A stretch of DNA of 64,000 nt from NCBI GenBank assembly GCA_964017045.1, contig OZ024799.1:29151596-29215595 (forward strand), in the 5' to 3' direction. Source of the stretch: Omphiscola glabra. Taxonomy: Eukaryota; Mollusca; Gastropoda; Lymnaeidae. Position 1 is the stretch's first letter. Each line of letters opens with the position of its first letter. The notes below the pieces were generated by a model that saw only the letters and a list, made by a program, of their open reading frames with translations, did not search any database and had not been told where the DNA came from. The position numbers were made by a program, and so were the translations under genes. Positions 59,801 to 64,000 of this stretch are shown here, in pieces.

Positions 59801-59948
59801 TAAAAACACATGTGATGCAATACTTACTTGTTACTTTTGTTTCCTGAAGACATATTACATCAGCATTTAAAGAATCTAGAAGAGTCTTGATACTAGGTTT
59901 ACCTTTAGCGGCACGGATGCCATTGATATTCCATGTTAGTAGCTTCAT
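49664..59948 (-). CDS. APEX2: AP endonuclease 2 (DNA-(apurinic/apyrimidinic site) endonuclease 2), complete
   Basis: Six coding exons on the minus strand: 59828-59948, 59566-59649, 52939-53122, 52538-52681, 51532-51601, 49664-50833. They total 1773 bases, 590 residues plus TGA. The protein belongs to the exonuclease III/EEP family and in animals acts in base-excision repair and in 3'-5' resection during ATR-Chk1 signalling. Visible catalytic motifs are WNING (N7), LQETK (E36), INVYVPR (Y145), GDLN (D185, N187) and GSDHCPV (D305, H306). PIP boxes lie at 338-345 and 429-436 and a zf-GRF finger at about 536-578. The human protein is shorter (518 residues); the extra length lies in the Ser-rich linker. 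The start ATG at 59948 matches the family N-terminus. All donors and acceptors are GT-AG. Confidence 0.96.
50968..51352. repeat. Minisatellite, about 34-bp unit, about 11 copies
   Basis: TTGAGCCAACCATAGACTTA plus ATGTCTTCCTATTC units in APEX2 intron 5. The left units lack the CTATTC part and are shorter, so two unit lengths are present. Confidence 0.92.
51532..51601 (-). CDS. APEX2: APEX2 exon 5 (GDLN catalytic motif)
   Basis: A short 70-base exon encoding HVIVLGDLNLTHKNMDNCEP, then ETD. It carries the catalytic Asp185 and Asn187 of the GDLN motif. The donor is gtgagt. The acceptor is a TTAAG end after a pyrimidine-rich tract. A 34-bp minisatellite sits in the downstream intron. Confidence 0.9.
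52050..52216. repeat. Minisatellite, 27-bp unit, 6 copies
   Basis: TGATTGGGGCAGGGTTCACT plus TTGCTTG units in APEX2 intron 4. The first three have GGGTTCAC and the last three GGGGTCAC, suggesting block-wise expansion. An open frame across it is only the repeat read through. Confidence 0.92.
52538..52681 (-). CDS. APEX2: APEX2 exon 4
   Basis: Encodes LPTSEVKDLAIINVYVPRAG through SVLQSRCETLLQNK. The INVYVPR motif supplies the active-site Tyr (Y145). Boundaries are a cttcag acceptor and a gtaaga donor on the minus strand. The downstream intron (51602-52537) contains a 27-bp minisatellite. Confidence 0.92.
52939..53122 (-). CDS. APEX2: APEX2 exon 3
   Basis: Encodes TANYCNKRTTPVKAEEGLTG through LDAEGRCIVTQHKIR. 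It matches the family segment with the conserved TPV.AEEGL and ALD.EGR..(L/V)TQHKIR motifs. Split codons on both sides keep the frame with exons 2 and 4. Confidence 0.93.
53560..56900 (+). mobile_element. Decayed non-LTR retrotransposon (APE endonuclease plus reverse transcriptase)
   Basis: Lies in APEX2 intron 2, opposite to the host gene. The endonuclease starts near 53838 (SAWNVRTLQDKDDADRPQRR, then LARYGADIAALSETRL), continuing to about 54480 across frameshifts. The reverse transcriptase is seen at about 55050-56030 (TNGMKQGCVLASTLFS, then LLYADDCALNAVSE). A C-terminal part at 56240-56830 has LAGHVVRMSDDRMPK and a C2H2-like finger, CTYCTRKFRARIGLISHLHT. Several frameshifts and stops mean it is dead. 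The architecture fits an RTE- or Jockey-related LINE; the clade is not resolved. Confidence 0.85.
57219..59300 (-). mobile_element. Second decayed LINE, antisense to the first, RT core deleted
   Basis: On the minus strand, endonuclease text runs from about 59230 to 58560 (KYKITIAALQE, NINTHGAGFAVKEA, INVHAPTKD, WISPGGITHNQIDHVL) with stops. A linker at 58328-58113 follows (basic, CRETVKKKNKAQM). Thumb and C-terminus lie at about 57820-57219 (FKYLGSLINESLTEIKE, GNRAYFS, RKVLRKIY, then RLRWMVDVERDL and VRQAKALHGL). The RT palm (YxDD) is absent. A SPIN-like MITE sits at the break. It is of the craniofacial-development-protein-2-like/RTE type, distinct from the plus-strand element. Confidence 0.8.
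57889..58065 (+). mobile_element. Second SPIN-like hAT MITE, degraded 5' end
   Basis: Shares with 5940-6135, in the same orientation, the left terminus (GGTTCTCAACCTTCCTAATG), the internal CAGTTCCTCATGTTGTGG, a GGGTCGCGACCC core and the right terminus GGTTGAGAAACGCTG. The first bases of the left terminus are mutated and the flanking 8-mers do not match. It lies in APEX2 intron 2, between pieces of a minus-strand LINE. Confidence 0.78.
59566..59649 (-). CDS. APEX2: APEX2 exon 2
   Basis: Encodes R-DMLDEPTAIVDGYESYF followed by SFSRKRSGYSG, closely matching the family motif GY.SYFSFSR.RSGYSG that follows the LQETK strand. The acceptor is ATAG at 59650-59653 and the donor is gtaaat. The downstream intron (53123-59565) is greatly enlarged by retrotransposon insertions. 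Confidence 0.93.
59828..59948 (-). CDS. APEX2: APEX2 exon 1 (start codon, first catalytic motifs)
   Basis: Starts MKLLTWNINGIRAAKG and ends in CLQETKVT before a gtaagt donor. It supplies the Asn of WNING and the metal-binding Glu36. Upstream on the minus strand there is an ATG immediately followed by TAA (a start-stop uORF, near 59973), and a possible acceptor (CCATAG), so a non-coding first exon is likely further upstream. Confidence 0.93.
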
Positions 59949-61839
59949 TTCTAAAGTTCTAAATAACTGGTGTTACATTCCTATGGATAGATAGAAATTA
60001 TTAAAAACAAATGGCTATATTGATATAATGCCTATATCAAATGAATTATCTTCAAAAATCAAGAGGATAATTTGTTTTTTAATATTTAGACGAATACAAT
60101 TTCACTTACATTGGACTTATTTCCGTTTTATTATTTTATGTTTTCATTTTGATGAACTCTGCTTTAGATAATGTTGATTAACAATTAAGTTTTAATTTCA
60201 GCAATTATTAAACATATAGGCCTAAAATACCTACTGAAAAGAATATATTAATGGATTACTGTCATAATTTAGAGCACAAATTATGGTGAAGCTTGGATGA
60301 AAAATAGACTAAACAAAAATGATTGATGTGAAAATCTGATTGTAGTGTGTCAGATGAAACTTTCAGTGAAATTCTTCTCAACCCTGATCACAGTGATCTG
60401 CTGAAGAAATAGCAACAATTTGTAAAAAATAAACTTAGAAATGTAGCCTATTTATTGTTCAAGTCTCAACAATGACTCACACAAACACTAACATTTTTAG
60501 TTTAAAAACAAGGTGTATAATAGCATTTAAAATTTAAAGGACACTGTTACTACAACTATGAGTATAAATTTAGTGTACCTGAAAAGGCGGTAAAGCCATA
60601 GTCTCATGTCATTTAACAGAGTCAATTGTGGTAAAGCCATAGTCTCATGTCATTTAACAGACTCAATCAACTTGATCAAAAGTAATTATTAAAGAAGTCA
60701 ATCTCTCATAGTGTAGGTACTTTGATACAAAATTTAAATATGGTCCGATTGCCATGAATGATACATCATTTTAAAGGGCTAGCTATAAGCTTTATAACAA
60801 CACCAATTTCATCTTTCTATCTTTTATAGAACTGGAGTTATTATTTTTTTGTCGAATTTTTTATGTCCCTTATATAAGCTATATATTTGACCCAAAAAAC
60901 TTGTGACCCACTTTTGAATTTTTTCACTTTTTGACCCATAACTTTTTTAATTTCAAAGATAATGGAACCAAATTTTCAGTAGATATTCTCAATACAATAT
61001 ACAACACAATGAACAACAAACGTTTGACATTATATCATAAATATTTATTTTGAAAAATGTTTTTGCAGAGAAATTGAAAAAAAATTATGTAAAAAAAATA
61101 TTTTTTTTGTAAAATTATTAGTTTTTACGTGAAAAAATAAAATGCAGGTCTATTACATTTTAAAGTAGCAACAACATCAAATCAAATTTATATTTTAATT
61201 ATAGTCATTTTATGTTCTGTAGGGAATTTGAAAATACCTGAAAAGAAAAATAATTAAAATGTTAAATTAATTTTTTTAAAATCAAAGGTCCATACAATTA
61301 ACTAATTACATGAAATAAATCAGTGCTACTACTTTATTGATGGGACTCTGAAAAGAAATATAGAAATGTTGTTAATAAATTATTCAAATATAACACCCTG
61401 AAAATAATAATATTAATATCAACATTTGCCAGTATGAAATGAAGAATTTAAAATATTATGACTTAAAAAGAAAAAAACGGGGTAAAAATATTTTTTTTTA
61501 AAATGTACCGGTATTCTTTTATTCCAAATGAAAAAGTTAGAGGTTCATACATTTAAAGTAATGATACCCATGAAATATTAAATCAATGCTATGTTAATTA
61601 TAACATTGGTTACATCTTGAGTCCCTGGAGTTGCCTGGTGCTCATTTACCTGTGGAAGGAAACAAACATTGTGTGTTACAATAGTTGTAGCATCAATACT
61701 GTTGGAAGGCAACAGATTCTTGTTCTTGTTAACAGGCACTACAACTGGCTGCAACAAAAGATTTGGCTTCTATTCCAATTAGTTTCAATTCATTTCTAAA
61801 AAATAGAAAGCTTTTTATATAATCTTGACACATATACTA

Positions 61840-62010
61840 CAGACATGTTTACTCTTACAATTTTGGCGTACAATGAATGATTTTGAGATGTATACATTTA
61901 TACCCGGTATACTGTATGTTTATTTTTTACTATTAATTAAGATAATGTATTGAACGATTTTGTGATGGTGTTATGCGATTTTAAGAGTTTGAGGGTAATT
62001 GTTTATTTTG
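61840..62010. mobile_element. Short MITE related to the 1.56-kb element
   Basis: Begins CAGACATGTTTACTCTTACA, shares GGCGTACAATG and GAACGATTTTGTGATG-type text, and ends TTTAAGAGTTTGAGGGTAAT, matching both termini of 33873-35429 with the long interior missing. The right terminus is eroded. Confidence 0.6.
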
Positions 62011-62514
62011 TTAATTTATTTACAAAATCAATAACATTAACAATCCTAGTAATAAAATTAAAATAATAAACAATAAATGAATATAATAATATTGAACGTA
62101 GAATAAATGACAAACCTACAAAAAAAAGTATTTTTATTATTAACTTATTAATACTAGTACTATTACTAGTATAATTACTATTACTTAGTCTAATTCTTAG
62201 TAGTATTACTAATACTAATACTAACATTAAGTATTTATTAATATTAGTAGCATTAGTATTACCTTAGTCTTAGTTAGTGTCCATAGTGAATTGAAGTCTG
62301 AAGAACTAATTTTATGAAATTAATTTTAATTCACAAATGACAGTAAATTAAATGCTTATGAAATTTTAGATTTACATTTGAATAGATACTTCAAATTTTG
62401 CTTTGATTTGATACAATTAACTGTTTAAAGTATTGAATAATAATAATAACAAATACAGGTATTTCCGAAATATTAATTATATAGTGTCAGTCACTATCGA
62501 TAACTGCACCGCCA

Positions 62515-62600
62515 TCCCGAGGCGGGAAAATGGGCAAAAAGAGAATTTGGAGTTTTGGTCACCAATTTAGGGGATTTTTAGCGGTTACTTGAGCGCAGCC
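62515..62600. promoter_or_regulatory. E2F-like site in a GC-richer patch, possible APEX2 promoter
   Basis: GGCGGGAAAA at 62521-62530 matches the E2F consensus (TTTCCCGCC on the other strand), in a locally GC-richer segment 2.6 kb upstream of the APEX2 start codon. If APEX2 has a non-coding first exon, as the acceptor-like CCATAG before its ATG hints, this could be its promoter. This is inference only. Confidence 0.3.
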
Positions 62601-64000
62601 TCGTTAATTATAATAAGCTATAAAAATCAATTAATATATTCGAATATGGTACAGTATGTTCTTTTAGTGGTATCGTTTCTACAAAAAAAGTATTTAAGCT
62701 TTTATTCACTTACCGGTCGCCTTTTGTCAACAGCGTAGTGTAGCAGTATAAAACTGTAATTAAACTTATAGTGTCGTGTGCAGAAACCAATCAGCGCAAT
62801 AATGGTGACGTAAAACACAGCTTTTTTATGCAAATTTTGATGCTCGAAGTTATTAACCGATGTCAACAAAAGCATTCTTCAAAAAGTAGGTCAAAGGCTT
62901 ATGCCTCATTTAGAGACATGCGCAGAACCGTGCGCCGGCATGTATTGTTCTCCCTAAATAGTAGTAAATTAAAAGTATCTTAATCTTATTAAAAGGAAGT
63001 TTCACTCAGTCTGACTCGAGTCTCAATCAGTTCATTCTCTCACTGTACCTTGTAATAGCTGCTATTGTAATTTGCATAGTACTGTACTGTGTACAAGTAT
63101 GTAAGGGCAGACGTGCTAGTGCTTACTAATACTAAGCTAGTAGTAGTAGATAAAATTAGATTTAGAGTAGTAACTCAGTAGTAGCCTACTACTAGAGTAG
63201 ACTAGTCTTAGATTCTAGAGTCTTAGACTCTAGTATACTCTAGTATAATATAATTACTATACTATAGTAATAGTATATACTAGCAGAGGCGTCGCTTATG
63301 GCTGTTTTTGACCTCACACAGCGTCAAGTTGGCAACATTACACTCTTTAAGAGCAGTCTGGGAAAATTGTCATCCAAGGCCACATCCCTTTTGTAAGAGG
63401 AGACACATGTCTGAATGGGCGTTCAGTAGCAATGTAGGCCTACATGCCTACATCCTGTGTAGGGTGGCAACATAGTGCTATGAGTAGCAATATCTTATTA
63501 TGTGTAAATTGTGTTTCTGTGAATTCCTGAAGGCAAGGCTAATATAAGGAACACAAACAACGACAACACGCAAAAGCAACATCTCAAATTTTAGAGTTAA
63601 AGGAATATGAATAGGTCACAGCTGTCACTGTCTTACTTTAAGCAAAATAACAGTGGACTGTGGACTTTAGGTTATTTTTATTTAATATAAATATAATATA
63701 AATATAATATATACCTACAATCTACAAGTATAAACCTTTAAGAATCCCAGTCCCCCAATTTGAGCTAGTAGTTGGTATTACAGTAGTTGGCTAGTTACTC
63801 ATTTATAATTTAACTAATTAATAGTACTAGTTAAGACTAAGATTAAGTAAGACTAAGTCAGGGTAATAAGGGATTACCCTTTTGCCTTAGTTACTACTAC
63901 TACTAGACTACACTTACAATTGTGAATTGTAATACAATAATTCAATAAGGAATTACAATTTACACTACGACTGAGACTCCTTAAATTCCAATGTTAAGGT

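Larger units (their letters stand above)
59949..64000. other. APEX2 upstream region, no further gene recognised
   Basis: AT-rich sequence. A 39-base unit with GTAAAGCCATAGTCTCATGT is duplicated near 60590-60660. A short relative of the 33873-35429 element is at 61840-62010. A GC-richer patch with an E2F-like site is near 62500-62600. Beyond 63100 the text is dominated by CTAGTA/TAGTAG-rich low complexity. A 70-codon frame at 62771-62983 has no recognisable features. Confidence 0.5.

Noticed and set aside
62771..62983. 70-codon frame upstream of APEX2
   Set aside because: No recognisable motif, no splice or neighbour support, and length within chance expectation.

Overview
This is a eukaryotic genomic window, AT-rich and full of introns, most likely from a gastropod mollusc of the freshwater pulmonate type. 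That placement is inferred from the intron-dense giant cadherin gene, the mixture of transposable elements, and two short hAT elements resembling the SPIN family, which has been reported from the pond snail Lymnaea. The species cannot be fixed from the sequence.

Bases 1-45431 (+ strand) hold the 3' part of one very large cadherin gene. I could place 58 coding exons with consensus splice sites (one a GC donor). They join into a single open frame of about 3253 residues: roughly 28 complete extracellular cadherin (EC) repeats plus one cut by the window edge, then a juxtamembrane domain with an RRKR furin-type site, one transmembrane helix and a short cytoplasmic tail. No EGF or laminin-G module is present, which points to a cadherin-23-like or other large non-classical cadherin. 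Exons 2-17 and exons 26-41 are a tandem internal duplication: 13 of 16 exon lengths are identical and the other three differ by one codon. The gene starts upstream of the window.

Bases 49664-59948 (- strand) hold a complete six-exon gene for AP endonuclease 2 (APEX2, 590 residues). It has intact catalytic motifs, two canonical PCNA-interacting boxes and a C-terminal zf-GRF finger. It converges tail-to-tail with the cadherin gene. Its 6.4 kb second intron carries two decayed non-LTR retrotransposons in opposite orientations and a SPIN-like element. The region upstream of APEX2 (59949-64000) is AT-rich, with one E2F-like site in a GC-richer patch.

The introns and spacers carry many mobile elements: a Helitron-like element, two SPIN-like hAT MITEs (one with a perfect 8-bp target duplication), a piggyBac-like MITE with TTAA ends, a foldback MITE, a 1.56-kb element with 8-bp flanking repeats plus a short relative, a MITE with a 28-base C run, LINE 3' fragments and several dispersed unclassified repeats. 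There are also about fourteen unrelated minisatellites. The two genes show no evident functional link: one is a cell-surface adhesion protein, the other a DNA-repair nuclease.
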